Under the pieces are notes generated by a model. The model was given only the letters and a program-made list of their open reading frames with translations, was not told the origin of the DNA and did not search any database. Position numbers and translations under genes: made by a program. From Syntrophobacterales bacterium (GTDB taxonomy: Bacteria; Desulfobacterota; Desulfobaccia; Desulfobaccales; 0-14-0-80-60-11), in the NCBI GenBank assembly GCA_023512475.1, contig JAILZL010000027.1:1-41648 (forward strand): DNA of 41,648 bases, written 5' to 3'. Shown in pieces: positions 1-5,976 of the stretch (position 1 is the first letter of the stretch; each line of letters starts with the position of its first letter).

Positions 1-1703
1 TGCATGGGGGTGATCACCTGAATGTCCCTGACCGGGTCGAAGCCATACCTTTGGGGGAGCACCTCACAGACCAGGTCCAGGAGCAGGCGGTGGGCCTCTT
101 CGGGGTCCTCCACCTCCTGAAAGACAAAATCGCCCTCGCCCAGCCGCCGGGGCAGGACCGGATAGCCCCCCTGGTTCACCCGGTGGGCGTTCACCACGAT
201 GAGGCTCTCCCGGGCCTGGCGGTAGATCTGGGTGAGGCGGGCCACCGGCACCGCCCCGGACTCGATGAGGTCCTTGAGGACATTCCCCGGCCCCACCGCA
301 GGCAACTGATGCGCGTCCCCCACCAGGATGAGGCGGGCCTCGGGGGGCAGGGCCCGCAGCAGGTGGTACATGAGATAGATATCCACCATGGAGACCTCAT
401 CCACGATGACCACGTCGGCCTTGAGGGGCTCGGCGGCATTGCGGCGGAACCCCCCGGTCTGGGGGGAGAACTCCAGGGCCCGGTGGATGGTGGCCGCCTC
501 GGCGCCGGTGGTCTCGGACAGCCGCTTGGCGGCCCGGCCGGTGGGGGCCATGAGGAGCACCTTGGCGCCCCACCGCCGGTAGAGATCCAGGATGAGGCTG
601 ACGATGGTGGTTTTGCCGGTGCCGGGGCCGCCGGTCAGCACCAGCACCTTCTCCCGGCAGGCGGCCAGCACCGCCTGGGCCTGCTCCGGGGAGAGGGTGA
701 GGCCCCGGTCTTTCTGCACCTCCTCCAGCATCTCCGGCAGGTGCAGGGGCGCAGGCTTGCCGGGGCTGAGCCGCAGGTTGGCCAAAGCCCGGGCCACCCC
801 CACCTCCGCCAGGAAGGCGGGCTTGCGATACACCGCCTCGCCCTCCACGTGCGCCTCCCGGACCACCCGGCCCTCCCGCTCCAGGGCCGCCAGGGCCGGC
901 TCCAGGGCGCTCTCCGGCACCTCCAGGAGGCCGGCGGCCTCCTTGAGGAGGCGCTCCCGGGGCAGGTACACATGGCCGTCGGCGGCGGCCTCCTCCAGCA
1001 CGTGCAGCAGGCCCGCGGCCAGCCGGGCCGGGGCCAGAGGGTCCAGATTGAGGCGCCGGGCCAGCCGGTCCGCGGTGGCAAAGCCGATGCCGCTGATATC
1101 CAGCACCAGTTGGTAGGGGTTAGTGGTGGCCACCTCCACCGCCTGATCACCGTAGTGCTTATAGATCCTGGTGGCCAGGGCCAGGCCCAGCCCCAGACCC
1201 TGGAGGGCCACCAGCACCTTGCGGGCGCCCTGGTGCTCCTGCCAGTCCCGGACGATCTGCTGGATGCGCTTGGGCCCCAGCCCCTTGACCTCCCGCAGGC
1301 GCTCCGGGTTCTGGTCGATGATCTCCAGGGTGCGGGCCCCGAAGTGCTCCACCAGCCGCCGGGCGGTCTCCGGGCCCACGCCCTTGATGAGGCCGGAGGC
1401 CAGATATTTTTCAATGCCCGCCACGGTGGCCGGCAGCACCGCATACCACCACACCGCCCGGAACTGTTCTCCGAAGCGGGGGTGGCGCTCGAAGCGGCCC
1501 TTGACCTGGAGCTCCTCCCCCTCCTGGACCCCGGCCAGGGCGCCCACCAGAGTCACCGGCTGGCGCCGGCCCTTGGCCCGGAAGCGCAGCACGGCGTAGT
1601 GGTCCTCCGGCGCGGCGAAGACCACCCGCTCCACCACGCCCTCCAGGGCCACCAGAGGTTCCGAAGCGTTTTCCGGGTCCGCTGAGGTTCTGAGCGACGG
1701 CAC
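1..1703 (-). CDS. recD2: RecD2-type ATP-dependent DNA helicase (C-terminus beyond window)
   Basis: A superfamily 1B 5'-3' DNA helicase of the RecD2 (RecD-like, RecBC-independent) family, acting in DNA repair in the cytoplasm. About 567 residues are visible and the frame is open at base 1. RecD2 proteins are usually about 720-750 residues, so the last helicase motifs are outside the window. The N-terminal OB-like part begins around LEGVVERVVFAAPEDHYAV. Helix-hairpin-helix segments follow (GLIKGVGPETARRL, VKGLGPKRIQQIV). The helicase core has Walker A GGPGTGKTT (near bases 610-640) and Walker B-like VIVDEVSMVD (near 380-410), then motif III-like LVGDAHQLPAVGPG. No ATG lies in frame before the conserved start. 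I chose GTG at 1703, with GTG at 1652 as the alternative; neither has a good ribosome-binding site. Family assignment is secure, the start is not. Confidence 0.93.
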   Translation of the reverse strand, partial: MPSLRTSADPENASEPLVALEGVVERVVFAAPEDHYAVLRFRAKGRRQPVTLVGALAGVQEGEELQVKGRFERHPRFGEQFRAVWWYAVLPATVAGIEKYLASGLIKGVGPETARRLVEHFGARTLEIIDQNPERLREVKGLGPKRIQQIVRDWQEHQGARKVLVALQGLGLGLALATRIYKHYGDQAVEVATTNPYQLVLDISGIGFATADRLARRLNLDPLAPARLAAGLLHVLEEAAADGHVYLPRERLLKEAAGLLEVPESALEPALAALEREGRVVREAHVEGEAVYRKPAFLAEVGVARALANLRLSPGKPAPLHLPEMLEEVQKDRGLTLSPEQAQAVLAACREKVLVLTGGPGTGKTTIVSLILDLYRRWGAKVLLMAPTGRAAKRLSETTGAEAATIHRALEFSPQTGGFRRNAAEPLKADVVIVDEVSMVDIYLMYHLLRALPPEARLILVGDAHQLPAVGPGNVLKDLIESGAVPVARLTQIYRQARESLIVVNAHRVNQGGYPVLPRRLGEGDFVFQEVEDPEEAHRLLLDLVCEVLPQRYGFDPVRDIQVITPM

Positions 1704-2000
1704 TTGGGGGGTCCGGATCCCGAGGATTGAGGCCGGCCTCCGGGAGCAAGAGGCCGGCTCACCCCCTGGGGTGGCAAAGAACCCCGGGTAAGGCGGCCAG
1801 CCCGGGGGCTCCCGCAAAGTCCACCTCTTATTGAGGTGAAAATATCATATTTTCCGGGATTCGGTCCGGGGAAAATCTCCCGGGAGCGGGTGGCGGGAGG
1901 ATGCCCAAACAGGCCGGAAAGATCCTGGGGGAAAAGGTAAGGGGACCGCAGGCCCGGGACCCCTCCGTCTTCCGGCGCACATCACCGGGCCGGCAGGCGT
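1704..2000. promoter_or_regulatory. recD2 upstream region with inverted repeat
   Basis: This gap separates the recD2 start from the feoA stop and holds no convincing gene. An AT-rich patch at about 1837-1853 contains TATGAT on the minus strand (bases 1844-1849), a plausible -10 for recD2, but no good -35 lies 16-18 bases upstream. Just downstream of it on that strand is a perfect 6-bp inverted repeat, CACCTC/GAGGTG with loop TTATT (1822-1838). It would fall at the start of the transcript and could be an operator or leader hairpin. Function is inference. Confidence 0.35.
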
Positions 2001-2252
2001 TTAACCCAAGGGTTCGCTCAACACCTTCTGGCTCACCCCCCGGCCCAGGGCCACCCGGCCGCCATTGACCCCCACGATGACCTGGCCGCGGAAGTTCTGG
2101 ATGATCTCCACCTCCTGGCCCAGATTCAGGCCCAGCGCCATCAGCCGGGCCCGGAGCATGCGCCCCCCCTGGTAGCCGGTGATGCGCACCCGCTGCCCGG
2201 GGGAGAAAGAGGCCAGGGGTTTACCGGCCGTTTCCGCCAGATTCCACATCAC
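2001..2252 (-). CDS. feoA: FeoA-domain protein (ferrous iron transport-associated)
   Basis: A small SH3-like FeoA domain protein of about 83 residues. FeoA proteins bind the cytosolic side of the FeoB ferrous-iron transporter, and the same fold is found at the C-terminus of DtxR regulators. Visible features are the PGQRVRITGYQGG strand, the LMALGLNLGQEVEII core and the VGVNGGRVALGRGVS strand, typical of FeoA. The start is GTG at 2252 or ATG at 2249. Both overlap the fur stop codon (GTGATG), and GGAG lies 5-8 bases upstream, so it is translationally coupled to fur. No feoB follows: downstream is recD2. This solitary Fur-FeoA pairing is worth noting, since feoA is usually beside feoB. Confidence 0.88.
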   Translation of the reverse strand: MMWNLAETAGKPLASFSPGQRVRITGYQGGRMLRARLMALGLNLGQEVEIIQNFRGQVIVGVNGGRVALGRGVSQKVLSEPLG

Positions 2253-2713
2253 GGAGTCTCCTTTTCCGGCTCCGCCGGGGCCTCATGCCCCCGGCAGGCC
2301 CGGCAATAGCCCTTCACATCCAAATGCTGGCTCACCACCGTAAAGCCATATTCCTGCAGCAGGCGCAGGCCCAGGCAGCTCAGGCCCGGCTCGGCGAATT
2401 CCAGCACCTCGCCGCAGGCCAGGCAGCGCAGGTGATGATGCTGCTCGTGGCCATAGATGTGTTCGTAGTGCCAGTGGCCGTCGGTGAAGTCCACCTCCCG
2501 GACGAGACCGCAGTCAATGAACAGGGGCAGGGCCCGGTAGATGGAAGCCTTGGAGACCTTGATCCCCTTTTGCCGCAGGCTGAGATATAAGCTGTCCACA
2601 TCGAAGTGCTCGTGGGTGGCGAAGATCTCGGCCAGGATGAGCTCCCGCTCCGGAGTGCGCCTGAGCCCCCGTTGCCGGATATACTCCCGGAAAATCTCCA
2701 GTTCGGACTTCAT
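2249..2713 (-). CDS. fur: Fur-family ferric uptake regulator
   Basis: A 154-residue metal-dependent repressor of the Fur family. The N-terminal winged helix includes the recognition helix VSKASIYRALPLF (53-65). The dimerisation half carries the His-rich metal site EHIYGHEQHHH (84-94) and two CxxC pairs (C97/C100, C137/C140) expected to hold structural zinc. Five residues after C100 there is Glu (E105). In well-studied members Fur has Glu and PerR has Asp near this position, so this paralogue is called Fur rather than PerR, by inference. It overlaps feoA, consistent with iron control. A strong promoter with a palindrome at the -10 lies upstream, so autoregulation is possible. The start codon lacks a clear ribosome-binding site. 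Confidence 0.9.
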   Translation of the reverse strand: MKSELEIFREYIRQRGLRRTPERELILAEIFATHEHFDVDSLYLSLRQKGIKVSKASIYRALPLFIDCGLVREVDFTDGHWHYEHIYGHEQHHHLRCLACGEVLEFAEPGLSCLGLRLLQEYGFTVVSQHLDVKGYCRACRGHEAPAEPEKETP

Positions 2714-2744
2714 GCCGGGCCAATTTTTATTGAGTTTAAATTGC

Positions 2745-2776
2745 TATTATAATAAACCAGGAGGACCAAATGTCAA
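2745..2776 (-). promoter_or_regulatory. fur-feoA promoter with palindromic -10
   Basis: On the minus strand TTGACA (2771-2776) is followed after 16 bases by TATTAT (2749-2754), or after 19 by TATAAT (2746-2751). The -10 is embedded in the perfect palindrome TATTATAATA (2745-2754). AT-rich palindromes at the -10 are typical of Fur-family operators, so this may be an autoregulatory site. The same 80 bases separate fur from the divergent rnc. Confidence 0.65.
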
Positions 2777-2794
2777 GCCTGCCGTGGAGGGACG

Positions 2795-3529
2795 ATGCCT
2801 TGCCCGCGTCAAGGCCGGAGGGCACCGCAGCTCGCGGTCCTGCAGGCCCACCTGGGGGTGACCTTCCGGAATCCGGGGCTTTTGGAGCAGGCCCTGCGCC
2901 ACAGCTCCTATGTGCACGAGAACCCGGAGTGCGGCCCCAGCAATGAGCAACTGGAGTTTTTAGGGGACGCCGTCCTCTCCCTGGCGGTCAGCCACCGGCT
3001 CCTTCAGGCCTTCCCCTGCAGCCCGGAGGGGGAGCTGTCCCGGCGCCGGGCCGCTCTGGTCAACGCCCGCACCCTGGCGGCCGTGGCCCGCAGCCTGGAC
3101 TTGGGGGAGCATCTCCTGTTGGGCAAGGGGGAGGAACGGCAGGGCGGGCGGCGCAAACCCTCCCTACTGGCGGACGCCCTGGAGGCGGTGCTGGCCGCGG
3201 TCTATCTGGACCAGGGGCTTGAGGCCGCCGCCCGCCTGGTGGAGACCTGGCTCAGCCCCCTTCTGGCCGCCCAGGAGGAGCTGGATTTCCAGGACGCCAA
3301 GACCCTGCTCCAGGAGTGGGCCCAGGCCCGGAGGCAGGCGCCACCGGAGTATGTGGTCCTGGAGGAGAGCGGCCCCAGCCATGCCCGGGTGTTCCGGGTG
3401 GCCCTGCGTCTGGGGGGACAAACGGTGGCGGAAGGGAGGGGCCGCAGCAAAAAGGCGGCGGAGCAGGAAGCGGCCCGCCGGGCCTTGGCGGCCCTGGAGC
3501 AGGGCGAGGAGCCTCCGGCTCCGGAGTGA
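2795..3529 (+). CDS. rnc: Ribonuclease III
   Basis: A 244-residue double-strand-specific endoribonuclease, involved in rRNA and mRNA processing. The N-terminal RNase III domain has the signature NEQLEFLGDAVL (50-61) and the second acidic motif LLADALEAVLAAVYLDQG with the catalytic Asp and Glu. A double-stranded RNA-binding domain follows from about residue 163 (DAKTLLQEWAQARRQAPPEY) to the basic SKKAAEQEAARRAL helix. Length is normal for the family. The ATG at 2795 has a good GGAGG four bases upstream. It is divergent from fur and monocistronic here. A GC-rich hairpin with an A-rich loop lies 44 bases after the stop. Confidence 0.97.
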   Translation: MPCPRQGRRAPQLAVLQAHLGVTFRNPGLLEQALRHSSYVHENPECGPSNEQLEFLGDAVLSLAVSHRLLQAFPCSPEGELSRRRAALVNARTLAAVARSLDLGEHLLLGKGEERQGGRRKPSLLADALEAVLAAVYLDQGLEAAARLVETWLSPLLAAQEELDFQDAKTLLQEWAQARRQAPPEYVVLEESGPSHARVFRVALRLGGQTVAEGRGRSKKAAEQEAARRALAALEQGEEPPAPE

Positions 3530-3572
3530 GGCGGCCGCCCCTGACCGCCTGCGGGAAAAGGCACGGCTCTTC

Positions 3573-3598
3573 CCGGCCCGGGAAAAAAGCCGGGCCGG
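3573..3598. terminator. GC-rich hairpin with A-rich loop between rnc and rubrerythrin
   Basis: A perfect 9-bp stem, CCGGCCCGG/CCGGGCCGG, closes the loop GAAAAAAG. It lies between the convergent rnc and rubrerythrin ends. Neither strand has a T-run directly after the stem, so it is not a textbook intrinsic terminator. Two other hairpins in the window (4771-4792 and 25722-25746) share the A-rich loop design. Confidence 0.5.
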
Positions 3599-3642
3599 AG
3601 AGGTCTCCCTCCCGGCCCGGCCCATATCATGAGGCTCCCGGC

Positions 3643-4137
3643 TCAGTCGATCTTGCGGAAGGTGGAGCCCTTGGCGTTGCATACCGGGCAGTTGTCCGGC
3701 ACGGTCTCCTCCACGGTGTAGCCGCACACCGGGCAGATGTAGATGTCCACCAGCTTCCTTTCCTCCATGGTGCGGAGGGCCTTTTCATACAGCTGGGCGT
3801 GGACCTTCTCCACCTCGTTGGCGAACCTAAAGGAGCGCTCCGCCTCTTCGTCGCCCTCGGCCTGGGCGTCGGCGATCATCTGGGGATACATGTTCTTGAA
3901 TTCGTGGGTCTCCCCGGCGATGGCCTCCTGGAGGTTCTCCTTGGTGGACCGGATGGCCTTGAGGGCCCGCAGGTGGTTGTGGGCATGGATGGTTTCGGCC
4001 TCCGCCGCGGCCCGGAACAGCCGGGCAATCTGCGGATAGCCCTCCTGATCGGCTTTGGCCGCAAAGGCCAGATATTTCCGGTTGGCCTGGGACTCCCCGG
4101 CAAACGCCTCCTTGAGATGCTCCGTGGTCTTGCTCAT
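3643..4137 (-). CDS. rbr: Rubrerythrin
   Basis: A 164-residue cytoplasmic non-haem iron peroxidase that reduces hydrogen peroxide in anaerobes. The ferritin-like four-helix domain carries diiron ligands in GES (E14), ETIH (48-51), E77 and EVEKVH (108-113). The C-terminal rubredoxin-like Fe(Cys)4 domain has CPVCGY (135-140) and CPVC (150-153). This is the complete classical rubrerythrin layout. The ATG has GAGGAGG a few bases upstream. It is the last gene of perR-desulforedoxin-rbr: the small desulforedoxin ends 15 bases upstream, giving a donor protein and a PerR-type regulator in one operon. Confidence 0.96.
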   Translation of the reverse strand: MSKTTEHLKEAFAGESQANRKYLAFAAKADQEGYPQIARLFRAAAEAETIHAHNHLRALKAIRSTKENLQEAIAGETHEFKNMYPQMIADAQAEGDEEAERSFRFANEVEKVHAQLYEKALRTMEERKLVDIYICPVCGYTVEETVPDNCPVCNAKGSTFRKID

Positions 4138-4152
4138 GCATCCTCCTCGTGG

Positions 4153-4275
4153 TCAGCTTTCCACCAGTTTCATGGGCACGCCGCAGCAGACCAGCTGGCC
4201 GCCGCCGGCCTCCAGCACCTTCACCTTGTTGCCGCAGATCTTGCACAGATAGATCTCATCCACTTTGGTTGCCAT
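4153..4275 (-). CDS. dsr: Desulforedoxin (40 residues)
   Basis: A very short gene, easily missed by automatic annotation. It encodes a 40-residue iron protein with the desulforedoxin pattern: C11xxC14 ([13 protein letters not shown]) and the adjacent pair C30-C31 ([12 protein letters not shown]). These four Cys bind one iron in each subunit of the homodimer known from Desulfovibrio gigas; the same domain forms the N-terminus of desulfoferrodoxin. Here it stands alone with no superoxide reductase domain. GGAGG lies four bases before the ATG. The position between perR and rubrerythrin suggests it donates electrons to, or is co-regulated with, peroxide or superoxide detoxification. The gene symbol follows D. 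gigas usage and should not be confused with dissimilatory sulfite reductase. Confidence 0.94.
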   Translation of the reverse strand: MATKVDEIYLCKICGNKVKVLEAGGGQLVCCGVPMKLVES

Positions 4276-4288
4276 TGTTCCTCCCTGA

Positions 4289-4711
4289 TCAGTGACTCAA
4301 TTTTTCCTGGCACTCCCGGCACAGGCCCCACAAAGTCAGGGTCTGACTCTCCACCCGGAACCCGGGGGGCAGGTCCCCCGGTTCCAGCGGCAGAGGGGGG
4401 ATCGACTTCTCCACATCATAGATGCGGCGGCAGCTCCGGCAGACCAGATGCGCATGGTGGTGCACCTGCCCGTCATAGCGCGCCACTTCATGGAGAGGGT
4501 TGACCTTGATGACCAGCCCCCGCTGATGCAGGACCTCCAGGGTCTTATAAACGGTGTTGAAGGAGATGGCCGGATGCTGCCGCCGCACCTCCTGGTAAAT
4601 CTGCTCCGCGCTGGGATGATCCCGGCGTTGCTCCAATACCGCCAGCACCGCCAGGCGCTGGGGGGTCACGGAAATCTTGTGTTCCCGGAATTTTTTGATC
4701 AGATGTTCCAT
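4289..4711 (-). CDS. perR: PerR-like Fur-family peroxide regulator
   Basis: A 140-residue Fur-superfamily repressor, the second in this window. The winged helix contains [30 protein letters not shown] in pieces, with recognition helix [12 protein letters not shown] (50-61). The metal-binding half has [14 protein letters not shown] (78-91) and CxxC pairs C91/C94 and C131/C134. Five residues after C94 there is Asp (D99), matching the PerR Asp that permits iron-catalysed histidine oxidation; the paralogue at 2249-2713 has Glu there. Together with the desulforedoxin and rubrerythrin genes 13 bases downstream, this supports a peroxide-sensing role. The PerR versus Fur distinction is inference from one position and context. 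Confidence 0.87.
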   Translation of the reverse strand: MEHLIKKFREHKISVTPQRLAVLAVLEQRRDHPSAEQIYQEVRRQHPAISFNTVYKTLEVLHQRGLVIKVNPLHEVARYDGQVHHHAHLVCRSCRRIYDVEKSIPPLPLEPGDLPPGFRVESQTLTLWGLCRECQEKLSH

Positions 4712-4726
4712 GGCTTTGATATTTTT

Positions 4727-4755
4727 CCTTTAAGAATTATTCCTGCCATTGTCAA
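4727..4755 (-). promoter_or_regulatory. perR operon promoter with candidate Per box
   Basis: TTGACA on the minus strand (4750-4755) is a perfect -35. The best -10 at 17-base spacing is weak (TAAAGG, 4727-4732). Between them lies an imperfect 7-1-7 inverted repeat, TAAGAATTATTCCTG on the plus strand (4731-4745), with core GAAT-n-ATTC. It resembles the Per-box pattern and would allow autoregulation. The promoter is fairly likely, the operator tentative. Confidence 0.45.
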
Positions 4756-4770
4756 GGGAATATCGGCCAC

Positions 4771-4792
4771 GGAGCGGAAAAAAAGCCGCTCC
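4771..4792. terminator. Hairpin with A-rich loop between perR promoter and pagL-like gene
   Basis: Perfect 7-bp stem GGAGCGG/CCGCTCC with loop AAAAAAAG. It lies 3' of the pagL-like gene (minus strand) and upstream of the perR promoter. There is no T-run after the stem on either strand; the homopolymer is inside the loop. It is the second member of the A-loop hairpin group. Confidence 0.45.
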
Positions 4793-4902
4793 TGCCCTTC
4801 CCTCGCGGCAGAGGAAAGCTGCAGGGGGTGACGGGGCGGCATTCCGGGGAGCTCATGCGGGTCGCCTGTCCTGTCCCTGCCCCCGGCAGGCCGCCTGCCG
4901 CC

Positions 4903-5484
4903 TCAGAAGTAGTAACTGACGCCGGCCTGGATCAGGTGGACATCAAAGGCGGGATTGTCCTCGTAGAGGCCGGCGTTGGAGGAATGCCGGAAGCGATAGG
5001 ACACCACCAGCCCCACATTCCTCGCCACGGCCACTTCCACGCCCCCCCCGATCTGAGGGGTGAAGTTGAAGGTGTGGGGCATGGCCGGGCTGTCAAAGAA
5101 CTCCCCGATTACTCCGGCCCCTCCTTCCACGAACAGCAGTACCTGCCGCCCCCAGGGGAAGGTGAGCCGGAGAAGCGGTGTGAGCCCCAGCTCCACCCCA
5201 TCTTTCTCCGCCTTTACCGCGGTGAAGATCCCCTCCAGGACGAAGGACAGCCCACAGCCCGCCAGCCAGGGGCTGCCGGGCCGCACCAGGACCCAGCCGA
5301 AGCGGGGCAGGATCCCCACCAGCCGGACGTCCGCGTCCTGCATGTTTTTGCCGTAGACCAGGCGTAAGCCCGCTTCATGCCGGGTCTGGGCCCACCGGAA
5401 CTCGGCCCCGGTGGCGGCCGGAGGCGTGAGAGTCAGCATGAGAAGTGCCGCCAGCAGGCCGACCCCAGGCCTTTTCGTGCTCAT
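4903..5484 (-). CDS. pagL: PagL-like lipid A 3-O-deacylase (outer-membrane beta-barrel)
   Basis: A predicted outer-membrane barrel enzyme that would remove the 3-O acyl chain from lipid A. From ATG at 5484 the protein is 193 residues, with a signal peptide (RPGVGLLAALLMLTLTPPAATGA) and a terminal Phe (VSYYF), as in barrel proteins. The PagL signature is RFRHSSNAGLYEDNPAFD near the C-terminus: His and Ser two residues later match the catalytic pair. Fourteen residues after the His, where Pseudomonas PagL has its catalytic Glu, there is Asp. A GTG 33 bases upstream is in frame, but the ATG has GGGGGAG eight bases before it and starts directly with the signal peptide. It has its own promoter with a palindrome. 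Confidence 0.8.
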   Translation of the reverse strand: MSTKRPGVGLLAALLMLTLTPPAATGAEFRWAQTRHEAGLRLVYGKNMQDADVRLVGILPRFGWVLVRPGSPWLAGCGLSFVLEGIFTAVKAEKDGVELGLTPLLRLTFPWGRQVLLFVEGGAGVIGEFFDSPAMPHTFNFTPQIGGGVEVAVARNVGLVVSYRFRHSSNAGLYEDNPAFDVHLIQAGVSYYF

Positions 5485-5502
5485 CTCCCCATCTCCCCCT
5501 AA

Positions 5503-5551
5503 TGAGAACGTTCTCACGTGAAATTATATGATACGGTGGCCCCTGGGTAAA
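5503..5551 (-). promoter_or_regulatory. pagL-like gene promoter with 14-bp palindrome
   Basis: On the minus strand a TTTACC -35 (5546-5551), 17-base spacer and perfect TATAAT -10 (5523-5528) are followed by the perfect 14-bp palindrome TGAGAACGTTCTCA (5503-5516), which covers the expected transcription start. This geometry is that of a repressor operator. The regulator is unknown; no adjacent regulator gene is present. Confidence 0.7.
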
Positions 5552-5568
5552 GTAAAGCCCTGGAACCG

Positions 5569-5976
5569 TTACCTAATATTCAAATGCAGCGTGCAGCTCT
5601 TCGCCGCCGGCTCCTCCTTTTCCCAGGGCCGGCGCAACTCCAGGGTGAGGCGCACCTTCCCCGGGGCGGTGGCCCGGAAGAGGAAGATGCGATCATGGGT
5701 TCCGCCCAGGAGCTGCTTCTCCCCCCGCCGGGCGGTGGTGCTCTCCACCAGCTGGAGTCGCGCCGGGTCCAGATGCCGGGGCTCCCAGAGATATCCGGTG
5801 CCGCCCGGCTCCGGCAGGACCAGCCGGATCATCTCCCCGGCCGCCACCTCCCTCTCCCGACCGCAGTCCTGCTCCGTGAGTTCCAGCATGGCTCCTCCGG
5901 CCCCCAGGGCCGTGCCGGTGAGTATGGCCACCGTTACGCCCATCAGGGCGGCCCACCACCACCCGCGGCGCCTCAT
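5569..5976 (-). CDS. Chagasin-like (MEROPS I42) peptidase inhibitor, exported
   Basis: A 135-residue secreted protein of the I42 family, whose members inhibit papain-type cysteine peptidases with three loops. Those loops are recognisable: GGTGYLW (58-64, family NPTTGYxW), a Gly-Gly turn (91-92, LLGGTHD) and RPW (116-118). The N-terminus is a signal peptide (WWWAALMGVTVAILTGTALGAGG), so it is periplasmic or released. The start overlaps the cobA-hemD stop by four bases (ATGA), so they are one operon, though a functional link to tetrapyrrole synthesis is not obvious. Bacterial I42 roles are poorly known; protection from host or own peptidases is only a guess. Confidence 0.8.
   Translation of the reverse strand: MRRRGWWWAALMGVTVAILTGTALGAGGAMLELTEQDCGREREVAAGEMIRLVLPEPGGTGYLWEPRHLDPARLQLVESTTARRGEKQLLGGTHDRIFLFRATAPGKVRLTLELRRPWEKEEPAAKSCTLHLNIR

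Noticed and set aside
51..1685. A 544-codon plus-strand frame over recD2
   Set aside because: Antisense to the real helicase with Walker motifs; His/Gln/Gly-rich translation is typical of shadows.
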